Both the position numbers and the translations under genes were made by a program. The notes beneath the pieces were generated by a model. The model was given only the letters and a program-made list of their open reading frames with translations. It was not told the DNA's origin and made no database searches. DNA of 64,000 nt from Symsagittifera roscoffensis (lineage: Eukaryota; Xenacoelomorpha; Acoela; Convolutidae). Where the stretch lies: positions 49,769,467-49,833,466 of the forward strand of contig NC_087070.1 in the NCBI RefSeq assembly GCF_963678635.1. The letters run 5' to 3'. This document shows, piece after piece, positions 19,938 through 29,899 of this stretch; the first letter of the stretch is position 1, and every line of letters starts with the position of its first letter.

Positions 19938-20410
19938 TATTGGCAGAGGAGAAGATCAGACACAGCGACAGGGAATTACAAACAGATCCATCCTCAGGAA
20001 CGTACAACTTGGATGTACAGGAAGTACGAGGAGGCGAAGAACTTGAAAGAATTGCAGTTTAGAGGAAACCATTCAGGGAACTGTCATGCAACTCAAATGT
20101 CAGAACAAATCTGGTGCCAGAAGATGATATGAAGATCGTAAAGAGGATAATATGCGTGAAGCTGAATGACGACATCCACAACCCTGGGGAAATGAATGGA
20201 CAGATCATGGCACTAAAGGAACATGTCAAGGCGAGATATAGGCTGTCGGACCTGATAAGAGCCCAAAAGAATGACAAGATGACAAGTAACCTCTCCAAAT
20301 GAATCCGAACGGGGTCCAAGGAGAAAGGGGAACTTGAAGAAGACAGCTACAAGATCCTGAGCCAGTTCTACAAAGAAAGGAAAGAGTTACTCTATCACAC
20401 GGCTGACGGG
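19938..20410 (+). pseudogene. A2 linker to integrase, broken
   Basis: Short frames 19865-20062 and 20114-20302 match the single A3 frames upstream of integrase (SGECEIWDEDSDESSDNQD, then VKLNDDIHNPGEMNGQ and ARYRLSDLIRAQKNDK). A TGA at 20300 stands where A3 has TGG. This is the region before the integrase zinc domain; it has no recognised function. Confidence 0.6.
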
Positions 20411-21424
20411 GTGATAGCATGCAAGAGAAAAGACGAGGAGAAGATACTACACAAGCACAACCTCATCATTTTACCACAATTATATCAGACAGAGGTGCTG
20501 TTCAGATTGCACGACCAAATGGGGCACCAGGGGATAGACAAGGTGCAACAAAGAATACTTCACAGGTTCGATTGGCCAGGATTGAGGAAAGCTTGTGAGA
20601 GGTGGGTGAATGCATGCCTGGCATACCTGCAAGTGAAAGACCCAAGGAAGATGAAATTCCCACTCAAGTCGGTGGAAAGCTCGGAATTTAACGAAGTGGT
20701 GCAGATAGACCATCAAAAGATCTGCATGACGGAGTCGGGGTATAACCAGATACTGGTTATAATTGACCACTTCACAAAGCTGGCAGAAGCGGTGCCGTGT
20801 CAAACAGCTTCGGCAGAGGAGACTTGTGACCACTTGATAACCCATTGGATATCGAGGTATGGTTGTCCAATGACTTTTCATTCAGACAACGGCAAGGCCT
20901 TTGTGGGGGACTTGGCTAAGGAATCAATGAAGAGGTCACACATTGCTCAAGCACACTCAACGACTTACTATCTTCAGACCAACGGGCTGGTAGAGAGACA
21001 GAACAGAACGTTGGTGAATATGCTGAGGGTATACTGCTCAAGGTACATGACGGACTGGGATAAATATCTGCAGCAAGTCGTAGGGGCATACAACAGTACT
21101 CAACACTCAACAACGGGCATCAGTCCTTTCATGATGTTGACAGGCAAAGAGAGAGCGATGCCCCTGACATTCTTTTACCCGGAATATGAAGGGAAAAGGA
21201 CGTCGCCTCAAGCTTACGTGAAAGAAGCGATCAGAAGACAGCAGGAAATAAACGAGCTATGCAGGAGGAACACTGCGCAAGCACAAATGAGACAGCGCAA
21301 GAAATATGATGAAAGGATATTACAGGTGAAGCCATATGAAGTGGGCCAGTACGTGTGGGTTTTCCAGAATGTTATACCGCCCAAAGGGACGAAGAAACTA
21401 CTCAAGAAATGGAGATGACCATTC
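20411..21424 (+). CDS. A2 integrase
   Basis: 335 codons: zinc domain with His in LHDQMGHQG and HRFDWPG but CLAYLQ in place of CxxC, so the HHCC site has lost one ligand. The DDE core has Asp in VQIDHQKI, Asp in HSDNGKAF and Glu in NGLVERQN, with normal spacing. Then AYNSTQHSTTGISPF and the start of the GPY/F tail (GQYVWVFQNV). A TGA at 21416-21418 replaces GGA of the KKWRGPF motif. The catalytic core therefore survives, but the zinc domain and the C-terminal domain are damaged. Confidence 0.9.
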
Positions 21425-22320
21425 ATGGTAACGGAAGTACATCAACAAGGACGGTTCTACCGCTTGAGTACAGGGCGAGCAGCACATTATGAAAATCTGA
21501 AGCCTCATGTCCCATCCCCAGAGGACTGGTGTATACCAAAGGACATGGAAGGACTCGAGTACCTACTGGTGGAGCCAGCATGTGAAGTGAACGAAAAAGG
21601 CATCAGAGAGAAGAATGATGGCAAAGAGAACTTGAGTTTGGATGACAATGAAAAAAATAGAAGCGGACTCTGAAGCGGAATCTTTTGTGGAAGAAGACTG
21701 GAAAGATCCGGAACAAGGTGAGGTGCCGAAGTGGACAGAACCAGACTTAACAATACCAGCGGGGACAAGGAGTGGCAATCGCAAACGAACAGGCATGAGG
21801 TACAACAGGTATGGGGACGATTTCCTGATTGATAAGGAAATATTTGGGGATGTCGATAAATATTTTTGTCCGGGGAGTGGGGGTAGGACTTACCCACACC
21901 GAAAATTTGATAATAAAGAAACTCAGGGAAGTGAGAGAAACGGACATGAGTTTCAAATCAAGACTGGAGGCTGACTTTAAGAGAGAGTACCAGAACGTGG
22001 AGTTTCTTTTTAGACAGAGACCGGGGCTGGGAGGAATGGCTGCGCTTCCACCAGCACAAGTCCCGGGCAAATACCTGTGCTTCCTAGTGACGAGGGTCAA
22101 TGACAGGAACACGATCGATCCTGAACACGTGATGTTGGCACTAACAAGACTACGAGACTTCATGATTGAAAGAAGGATAATGGAGGTCTCAATGCCGGTG
22201 TATGACCCAAACAGGGGCAAATTGAGCCCAAGGGAATTGTACGCTATCCTACACGTGGTCTTCTCGGAAACGGAGATAATGGTACATCTTCACAAGAAAT
22301 ACTACTTGAGCTTCGCCTGA
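21425..22320 (+). pseudogene. A2 integrase tail and macro-like domain, deleted internally
   Basis: 21425-21673 gives the rest of the GPY/F-like module and acidic linker, then a frameshift to 21642-21974. The frame 21829-22320 gives SINIFVRGVGVGLTHTEN and the macro-like region (MSFKSRLEADFKREY, GLGGMAALPP, YLCFLVTR, VSMPVYDPNRG, VFSETEI). Relative to A3 about 330 bp are missing before GTSIN and about 165 bp between VRET and DMSF, so the first strands of the domain are lost. It ends at the TGA also used in A3. Confidence 0.78.
21868..21878 (+). promoter_or_regulatory. Candidate central polypurine tract (A2)
   Basis: GTCCGGGGAGT followed by GGGGGTAGGA, identical over 11 bases to the tract before the LTR at 32009-32019. 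It is kept although both flanks of this region suffered deletions. Confidence 0.5.
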
Positions 22321-22809
22321 GTCGGATACATGGGTGTCTCGAGTTGGGTATGAAGGGATCTCGAGTTAGGTGTTGGGGTACAGAACAGGTAAAAGGTTCT
22401 TAAAGGTGATTGGCATGACAATTAAATTTTAAATGATTGATGGTGCTAAAACATAAAATGAATCTGCATGCTTTTAGAAAATTTCCAATTGAACTATTTT
22501 AGTAGAACGAAAAGGAAAGGGTTTTAACTGTAGTGGCAAGGGGGGTTTTAGGTTAGGAACATAGCATATTAGTCTAAAAATCGAGTGTTATTTTCAGATT
22601 GATTTGGTAAAGTCAAATTGACTACCCAACTACATTTAATTGAAAGAAAGGAAGTTCTTGAACGAACACACAAGTTGAACAACGCTTCAAGAAGTTAATT
22701 CTCAAGTACTCAAGTTGCTAAGATATTTCACAAGTTGCTAAGGTAATTCACAAGTTGCTAAGGTAATTCACAAGTTGCTAATACTCAAGATCATCTAGAA
22801 ATTATAGAA
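22321..22809 (+). other. A2 spacer before ORF2
   Basis: About 490 bp, AT-rich, non-coding, conserved with A1 and A3. It ends in the VNTR, then CTAATACTCAAG and TTATAG-AA-ATG. The CTAAT could serve as a branch point and TATAG as an acceptor, but no pyrimidine tract is present. Confidence 0.65.
22711..22790 (+). repeat. 20-bp tandem repeat, four units (A2)
   Basis: CAAGTTGCTA recurs at 22711, 22731, 22751 and 22771, exactly 20 bp apart, with AGGTAATTCA between. It is the same VNTR as 2075-2174 and 44668-44800. Confidence 0.92.
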
Positions 22810-25149
22810 ATGGCAGATCAATTCTGGAAGTCCATGCCATCGGCTCTGAAAAAGCCCACACTTGATGAGTTATACAGACGCCTGAGGGATCTGGATTACA
22901 CTCAAGTGGACGAGAGAATGGCGGTGATGCTGAATGCCATCCTCCAATTGGAAGAACAGGGCGAATGTCGGGAGTCTGCAACAGAAGCGGTTCTAATGGT
23001 CGGCTACACCACTGATGGAATATCCAACCAAGAGCAAACCAGATGGCTGTCCTGGAATGTCGATGGAGGAATAAGGGGATTCGACTTGGCAAGGAACCCT
23101 GGCTTGAGCAAAAACACCGAGTATGGCGCAGGGGAGTTCCCACTACCGATCAGACCATCAGCAAGATCTACAGGCCAGATCACGAGTAAGATGCCATCAA
23201 TGACGCGAGCGCAACAAACGGGGGAAGCGTATCCGGACCTCAGTACTATGAAGAGAGAGCTTGAGAGGACTCAGCGGGAGAGGAACAAAGCGAACCTCGA
23301 CCGGGATGAAGCGGAGTTTGAGAGAGATCAGGCAAAACTGGAGAAAGATCAAGCGGTCGTCGAAAAGGACCAAGCGCGGAGGGAACTTGAGATGCTGAAA
23401 GCCGAGCATCTACAAGAACAAAGAGTGCGAAAGGTTGCCGCGAATGGTGAGCAGCTGAAGTCGGAACTTGAGAGAATCCAGCAACGACAACGCGAGCTCG
23501 GTATGCAGAAGGGGGCTAGGCCCAAGGAGCGAATGGTTACCGGCGCAAGGCCAGAGTCGCGTATGGAGGTGGACGAAGCTCCCAGATCGAAGGGACGATT
23601 TAACCTTGACCGCGCGGCTCAGGAGCATATGAATGAGGGGTTGGAGGTGTGGATACCAACTGAATCAACGTCCTCCCTGCGTGGCCTAGAGACACAAACA
23701 ATACGCCCATTGATGGACGCCGCGCTGCCTGGGTATACCCCAAGTTCAACCCCGATTGGTAGTCAGGTGAGCGGTAGCTCGTCACGACTGAAAGAATTGA
23801 ACGAGAGGCTACAGCTAAGGAATCGTGAGAGTCCAGCAAGAGTGGAGCTACCCCCGACGTGAAGGGAGCAATCTATCAGGAGTGTGGTGATCTCAAGCTA
23901 CAAGAAGAACACAGAAGGCAGATACCACAGGCACAATCGTATGGATTGGAGCACGGCACAGAGAGTCAGGAGGGATTGCTTCCATGACGCGGCTTGGGTG
24001 GAATACCTCACGCAGCCACGTGTGCCAGAGGGGGCGGTCCACCTGATCGTAGGGGACAGCCTGCTGCGGGTGCTGACCCGGATTCAATCACATTGGCAAA
24101 CGGGGATCTTGAGTTTCGCTGGAGCTGCGACGCCACAGATGTTGGCAACACTTGAGATGCTAGGGATGGCAAGAGTGTACACGGTAACTCTAATGATCGG
24201 GACGAATGACGTGTCCAGGGGGGAGGCCAGGAAGGTGACGAGGCTACATGACAAGATGAGCTGCATCCTTGAGGAATTGCGGATTAAAATGGATCCTGCC
24301 ATTGTCACGGTGTGTACCATTCCTTACAACATGAAGGCGGACTAACACGCGATGGAGATGAACACGAAGGTGCGAAACCTGAACGAAATAATCAGGCAAA
24401 TACATCAAAGGAGTATCCTCCCCGTTGGATTACTGGACGTAGCCGAGCAGATGGAGCGATCTGTTTTCCCCGACGACGCATCCTCAGACGGGATTCACTT
24501 TGACAGGCCCAGGGGAGTAGAGTGGTTGAATGATGTCTTTCAAAGGCACATAAGCGCGTTGGAGGCAGAGTTGCTAGAGACGGCCCAAGTCACGTTCGGA
24601 CCACCCCCAAATCCACCTTTCTTCAACCCAAGAGCTTTTTCCAGTCGCCTGGGAGCGACGGCCGATTCTAGAGACAGCCCGAGGAGCAGCCGGACCAGGT
24701 TGCCAGGCGCAGCACCCATGGGGGCCGAGGAGGCAACGTCATCAACACCTCAGGGTTCGTTATTATCCTCGGTGGTGGTGGTGGAGAACAAGAGCGTGGA
24801 GAGGCCAGCGGAGACCAGTAGGTCGAGATATGTAGAGAAGGTGAAAGAGCTGGACTTGGAAGATCTGGAGTGCAGGCAAGAGTTGGCGGAAGCTTTGGGT
24901 CTTGAGCGAGTGTCACATGAAGACTTGGGTAGACACCAGTGCGTTTACTGGTTGAAGGCTCACGAGACGCATTTCTCAAGAGCGAAAATAATGGATACGG
25001 CAGATCTGACAGGGATTCCCACAAAATCGGTCATGAGACCATTAATTACAGGCCTCTCAAGTTGCTGGGGAGTCCGGGACTCGTGGTGGAGGCTCCCAAG
25101 CATCGAACAAGCATTGCCAGAATTAGGTTGGCAACTCCAGCACAGTTGA
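22810..25149 (+). pseudogene. A2 ORF2 N-terminal part: coiled coil and SGNH hydrolase
   Basis: Begins ATGGCAGATCAATTC at 22810. Residues 1-110 are the conserved helical domain, ~150-240 the coiled coil (REQ/DQAK heptads), ~380-560 the SGNH domain (VGDSLLRVL, FAGAAT, GTNDVSRG, DGIHFD). In-frame lesions: TGA at 23860 where A3 has TGG, and TAA at 24343 where A1 has CAA. After the domain comes a Ser/Pro-rich linker and a short helical stretch. The frame ends at 25149 after a shift near 25060 to the frame of the next entry. The SGNH Ser, Asp and His are all present. Confidence 0.82.
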
Positions 25150-26882
25150 GAGTGGTGGACAAACTGTTGGACCCAAGGGAAATGGAACTGCCGGACGCCG
25201 CTTATGAAGGTACGAGGTTGGCAGACAATCCTAGATACGGAAAACCCTGCGGGAACACCCAATTGGCCAAGACCTTGGCAGTTTATGACAGAGCAGATCC
25301 AGCCGCTGCAAGGGTGGTCATCATAGCGGGATCGGACTTCGAGGGAACGTCTCCCAAGTTGTTTTGGCCGGAACCTTTGATATACTCACTACCGGGACCG
25401 GAGCTGAACCAAATATTAACCTTGGTGGTAGCAATAAAATCGGAAATGCCTTGCGAGCCCGAGCTACTACTGTTTGCGGGAATGAATGACCACCTGCATG
25501 CGACGGGGTTTCTTGAGCAGCTCAAGGGTGATGAACCAGCGCCGAAGAGAATTTGGGAAGCTATCCAGACGCTATTTGCAGCGACGAATGAGGTACAGGA
25601 GAATGTTACCTCACGATTTGGTTCCAAGACAAGAGTGGTGTTCACGACGTCCTCCGGGTACGCGAGCATGCCTCCCGCTCTGCAATTTGTATATGCGGTC
25701 TTGATCTTGATAGCTGAAGGGAATGGGTGGCGTATCCTGATGGCAGCTCCCAATCGGGAGTTGGAACCGACGAACTTGAGACTTCGCAAGTCAGAACTGG
25801 CGGCGGCGTGGGCGGATGTGTCCCACGCGTTGAGGGGCTTCTACGAGTTGGCAGATATCCTCATTGTATTGGACGAGGTCCTCTTGCTGGAGATATCAAA
25901 CTTCGCCAGGCAACTCAAGCTCAGTCCGGCTATAGGGGATGATCATCCAATAGTAACTCACCTGACGGCCAGCCCGTGGTTTCGAAGCATGGAGTTAACC
26001 ATCACAAGCTCCACCAGTAAGTCTAGAGGACCGAGCAATGAAAGGAAGAACGTGGCCGCAACGGAGAAGCAACTGGAGTCGATGGTGTATCGACTGACAC
26101 AAGAAAGAGGCAGATGGCCCTTCCTGACACCAAGATTGGAAAACGCTACGGAGAAGACGAGGGAGAATGCTCCACCTCTTGTGAAGCAAATCTGGAATTT
26201 TCTTGAGGAGCAGCTGGAAGTGGCCGAGAAAAGGGAAATGACGGTGGCCAGGTTCGTCACAGCGGCCAACGAGGTCACAATTGGAGGATTCTGGAGGGAG
26301 CACGCAAAGGGTGAGCTGAAGACGAGGAGGGATCACGAGATTCTTGAGTTCTTGAGTCCTTGTTGGGGAAAGGAGTTCATGGCTAGAGTGTTTAGTGCAA
26401 AAGAGACTATCTTTGGAGCCTTTATACAAGAAATCATGAACATGCCCATCAGCCTGTTGTTGGCACTGTACCTGGTTTACTGGAGGTACCTATTCAATAT
26501 GGGTCCAGCGTACATGTTCAGTCGGGGTGTGGAAACACTCCGGATTGATGGATGTTTGGCACTGGTGCTTCTGACCCATGGTGAACTGGTGTCATTTCAT
26601 CGACTAATGAAATATGGGGAGCCCCTGTCGATGGGAAAAACCCACTCGAGCATTGACCCCTATTCATATAAGTGTGCTGCCGGGCTGAAGACGCTGCTAG
26701 TGCAGTACCTCCTGATGCAGAACCGACAGCTGACTGGTGAGGAGAAGAACCCAAAGACGCGAGATGAATGGATAAAAGTGAATGGGGGCATGCCTCTGTT
26801 GACAGACCTGTGCCTGGCAGTGAGATCGGACCCCATGGGGATAATCCGGGCGCTGGAGGAAGTCGTAACCTGCATTTATTGA
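24939..26882 (+). CDS. A2 ORF2 part 2: degenerate SGNH-like region and helical domain
   Basis: Continues ORF2 from about 25060; the bases before that are out of frame. VVIIAGSDFEG, LLLFAGMNDHLHATGFL and DDHPIVTHL stand in the order of SGNH blocks I, III and V, and B1 keeps them as VANSEF, FAGINDHLHSRGFL and DDHRVI. I take it as a second SGNH-like fold that has probably lost the nucleophile. Residues ~350-640 are helical and unrecognised (VYRLTQERGRWPFLTPRLEN, GMPLLTDLCLAVRSDPMGI). A TGA at 26880 replaces GGA, and the same frame continues in the next entry. Confidence 0.65.
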   Translation: MRLLVEGSRDAFLKSENNGYGRSDRDSHKIGHETINYRPLKLLGSPGLVVEAPKHRTSIARIRLATPAQLRVVDKLLDPREMELPDAAYEGTRLADNPRYGKPCGNTQLAKTLAVYDRADPAAARVVIIAGSDFEGTSPKLFWPEPLIYSLPGPELNQILTLVVAIKSEMPCEPELLLFAGMNDHLHATGFLEQLKGDEPAPKRIWEAIQTLFAATNEVQENVTSRFGSKTRVVFTTSSGYASMPPALQFVYAVLILIAEGNGWRILMAAPNRELEPTNLRLRKSELAAAWADVSHALRGFYELADILIVLDEVLLLEISNFARQLKLSPAIGDDHPIVTHLTASPWFRSMELTITSSTSKSRGPSNERKNVAATEKQLESMVYRLTQERGRWPFLTPRLENATEKTRENAPPLVKQIWNFLEEQLEVAEKREMTVARFVTAANEVTIGGFWREHAKGELKTRRDHEILEFLSPCWGKEFMARVFSAKETIFGAFIQEIMNMPISLLLALYLVYWRYLFNMGPAYMFSRGVETLRIDGCLALVLLTHGELVSFHRLMKYGEPLSMGKTHSSIDPYSYKCAAGLKTLLVQYLLMQNRQLTGEEKNPKTRDEWIKVNGGMPLLTDLCLAVRSDPMGIIRALEEVVTCIY

Positions 26883-26888
26883 CCGGCC

Positions 26889-28427
26889 GTGACATACGCG
26901 TTTCCAGACCCTCTGGTGAAAACTTATCGCTACTCAGTGACCCACTTGAGCCTCATAAGTATACTGGATGGGACGACACTCAATTGGTGTCAGCAAGAGG
27001 TGCTGAGGGCACTAATGAGCAACACGGTGCTCTCCGGAAAAGTGAAGGATGCAGAGTTGATGGTATACAGTTTCCGAGGACAACTGCAGTGTAGGATGGG
27101 AGGTAAACGCGAAGGCCCCATCGAAACTTACCCCAAGTTCTGGAACCTAAATCCCCTGACGGCGAGTGGACAAGAGGTCTTGAGAATTCCCTTATGGAAG
27201 AAGAGCTTCGAGTTGGTGAAGAGGGAGCTAGAGGCAATACTGGAGAAGGAAGTCCTACCAACAAGCATTCCAGAGTTCCCAACAGTGAGGAGAATGACCC
27301 TGGGAATGAACAGTTCCCTGGTGGTCCCGTCCCTGTTTGCGAGATCAGCGGCTGAAGAGCAACAGAGGGAATTCACCGATGGCTGGGATCCCCTATTCAT
27401 CGGCTACACTGCAGCAGTCTATTTTCACACTAGCGATATAAAAATAAACTCATGGACGACTCAAGCAAAGAAGATGAGAGGCTCGAAGCCCCCGAAATTC
27501 GAGGTGCGAGAAGTCTTGAGAACACTTGAGCGGGCGGGTCTGGAGAACATGTTGCCGGCATGGGATGATGGCAGGATGATCGTGGAGGAAGGACACATTG
27601 CACTAAAGGACGAGATGAAGTTTGCCACGAGAAGATACTGGGCACCTTACGGACTGGAGCAAGTGGAGATGAGACAGGAGGGGAAGGAGCTGGACGCAGC
27701 AGGCCCATTGTATGTGGCTTTGACAGAGTACAAGAAACCGGTTCCGACGACACCATCACCCCTGTCGGTGGGCACCCCTGGGGATAAAAGGAGCGGCCCT
27801 GTAGAAGATCGATTCAGGAGGATTCTTGAGAGAAGAAGAGTAGAATCAGGGGAGGAAAGCATGGACGAGACTCTCAGCGAGGCAGGAGAGGATATGGAAG
27901 TGGGAAACACGCCGGAGCCAAAACCATCAGAGGAGGAATTCACCACTCAAGAACTGTTGAAGGATCTGAGCGGAGAAAATTGGGCAGACACTGCCACGCC
28001 ACCTCTGACCTCATCTCCCCGCAAGAATCTAGAGTTACCACTGACGAGCGAGACTCCTAATATGGGAATGATATTCCTGAGCGCAGAAGGAAGGGACAAG
28101 AACACCTTCGAGGGAAACAGGGATGCGTTCCTAGGCACTCTGGATGAGGACGCTTGGCGAGAATTCTTGAGCGATTTCAATCAAGAAGTGAATGGCGAGA
28201 TCACATTCGATGATTTCAAGGAAGAGCTGTGGGACACGGTGGTGAAGTTCGAAGAGCCTGTCCTGATGGGGACAGGTCTGGAGGAGAAAGCTAGAGGAGA
28301 ACTGCTGAGCAAGATGATCGAGTTGAGAAAGACATCACGGAAGACCAAAGAGGACGAATGTAAAGACAGCTCTACTCTGAAACAAAAAACTGTCAATAAA
28401 ATAATTGAAGGTGTAAGGGGGGATTAG
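26889..28427 (+). CDS. A2 ORF2 part 3: unrecognised domain and acidic region
   Basis: 512 codons in the same frame as the preceding part, matching B1 residues ~1000-1500. The first ~270 residues are a conserved domain of unknown kind (VTHLSLISILDGTTLNWCQQ, PKFWNLNPL, IPEFPTVRRM, FIGYTAAVYFHTSD). Residues ~290-400 are acidic and low in complexity. Near 400-470 there is a conserved patch (FLGTLDEDAWREFLSDF against FLGTLPEEEWEVHHRD in B1). It ends by frameshift near 28400. Confidence 0.6.
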   Translation: MTYAFPDPLVKTYRYSVTHLSLISILDGTTLNWCQQEVLRALMSNTVLSGKVKDAELMVYSFRGQLQCRMGGKREGPIETYPKFWNLNPLTASGQEVLRIPLWKKSFELVKRELEAILEKEVLPTSIPEFPTVRRMTLGMNSSLVVPSLFARSAAEEQQREFTDGWDPLFIGYTAAVYFHTSDIKINSWTTQAKKMRGSKPPKFEVREVLRTLERAGLENMLPAWDDGRMIVEEGHIALKDEMKFATRRYWAPYGLEQVEMRQEGKELDAAGPLYVALTEYKKPVPTTPSPLSVGTPGDKRSGPVEDRFRRILERRRVESGEESMDETLSEAGEDMEVGNTPEPKPSEEEFTTQELLKDLSGENWADTATPPLTSSPRKNLELPLTSETPNMGMIFLSAEGRDKNTFEGNRDAFLGTLDEDAWREFLSDFNQEVNGEITFDDFKEELWDTVVKFEEPVLMGTGLEEKARGELLSKMIELRKTSRKTKEDECKDSSTLKQKTVNKIIEGVRGD

Positions 28428-29899
28428 GTCGAAACTAGTAATATAATTAAAAGTACTAATATCCGTAAGGCTCGAGCAGGGGGGAGGCAAGAGTTGGAAG
28501 GGTTGGATGGAGACAAAGAAGTCGAATCAGTGATGATAACGGCAACGCCCCCAATAAAGACGTGAGGTCTCGGAAGAGGAAGAGAGAGGTCGAAGGATTG
28601 GGTAGTCCTTCGGCGGATGCGGTCTCGGGGAAAAACTTGAGAGAGACGGCCACCATTGTTCTGGCACGATGGAAGACAGCAGCCTGCAAGAGTAGCTACG
28701 AACCAAGGAAACTGCTCGAGGTAGAAAGAGACATGGAGATCCCCACCAGCTCGACAACGGAAGAAGATTTCAAGCCTCAGAGGACAAAAATGAAACGAGG
28801 TTCGACGAGCGGGCAGACATGGGAAGTGGACGTCGGCAAAGAATGGGTCTCAAATTAACATCAGGCCACTGGGAAGCAAGTGACTAGCAATCCTCTTGAG
28901 AAGAATAAAACGAGGAACACCTCCCGACCATGGTGGGTGGCCCTGGAAACATTGAAGGAATTGGAAGATTGCCTAAAGAAGCTCGACAGTGGAGTGTCAC
29001 GCAAACGACGCAACTGGGCTACCCAGCAGAGGGCTGATATCAACAAATTGGAAGTGGGGAGCCAACTGAAGAGAACTTGGCAGAACTTGTTGAGGGATTA
29101 TTTTGAAGAAGCGATGAGAACATCCTCATCGGCATCGCCGCTGATGGCGAATCCCTTCATTAGAACCGCAGGACAACTGATGTTCGCGTGGAGCCTGGTG
29201 GGAATAGAGTTAGAGACACTGACGTCGTATGATAAGTTGAAGTTGGGAGGCAAGAATCTAGAGTTGTATCAAGTGCTGATGCAACACGTTGCTAGGGATA
29301 ACTCAGGCTTGAGTCTGGCAAGGAGGAAAGATGCTACCTGTTTCCTGAGGTGGATAATGTCGATGATGACTGATAGTACCATCGTAGCATGACACCAAAG
29401 AGCAATCGGAAGCAAGACAGTGGAAAGGAGAGTCTCAGCAGTCATCTTGAACGTATACCAGAGTACTGGGATAGAAAAGGAGGATGGTTCCAGGCAGTCT
29501 CTAGAGAGCCACAGGAAATTAGATGAGATACGGAGATTCTACAACAAGAAATTCGAGGAGAAACACGACGTGCACCGTAACTTGGCCTCGTCAAGAGAGT
29601 ACTTGAAGCCCAATAAAAAGGGAGAGTAACAGTATGTGTCTGGAGTGATGGGGACGGCATACAACCCTTTCCTGGATCGGAAGCCGGAGGCGCTCACAGG
29701 AATTACGAGGTGGCGGAGCTGCTAAAGTTCTGGACAGAGAAGATAGTGGAGATAGACACTGTAGAGAGAGAGAGAGACCTAGCTTAGGTTTGATTCTCGA
29801 GAAGGCACCAGAAGTAATGAGTGTGCCGCGCTCAAGTAAAAGAGTCGAACTGAAGATGGGTAACGGGAATGACATGTTGGTCACAAATCTGGTAGTGGT
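28428..29899 (+). pseudogene. A2 ORF2 part 4, broken central region
   Basis: Frames 28562-28858, 28880-29392 and 29420-29629 share one reading frame separated by stops and align with B1 residues ~1560-1900. Recognisable pairs are MANPFIRTAGQLMFAWSLVG with the B1 segment ending LRFAWCMMG, and RRKDATCFLRWIM with RRDALCFIRFMI. Then KLDEIRRFYNKKFE matches KIDEIRRFSNKELR. No known domain. At 29780 there is a (GA)n microsatellite. A 112-bp deletion at ~29907 removes the part present in A3 at 46529-46640. Confidence 0.6.
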
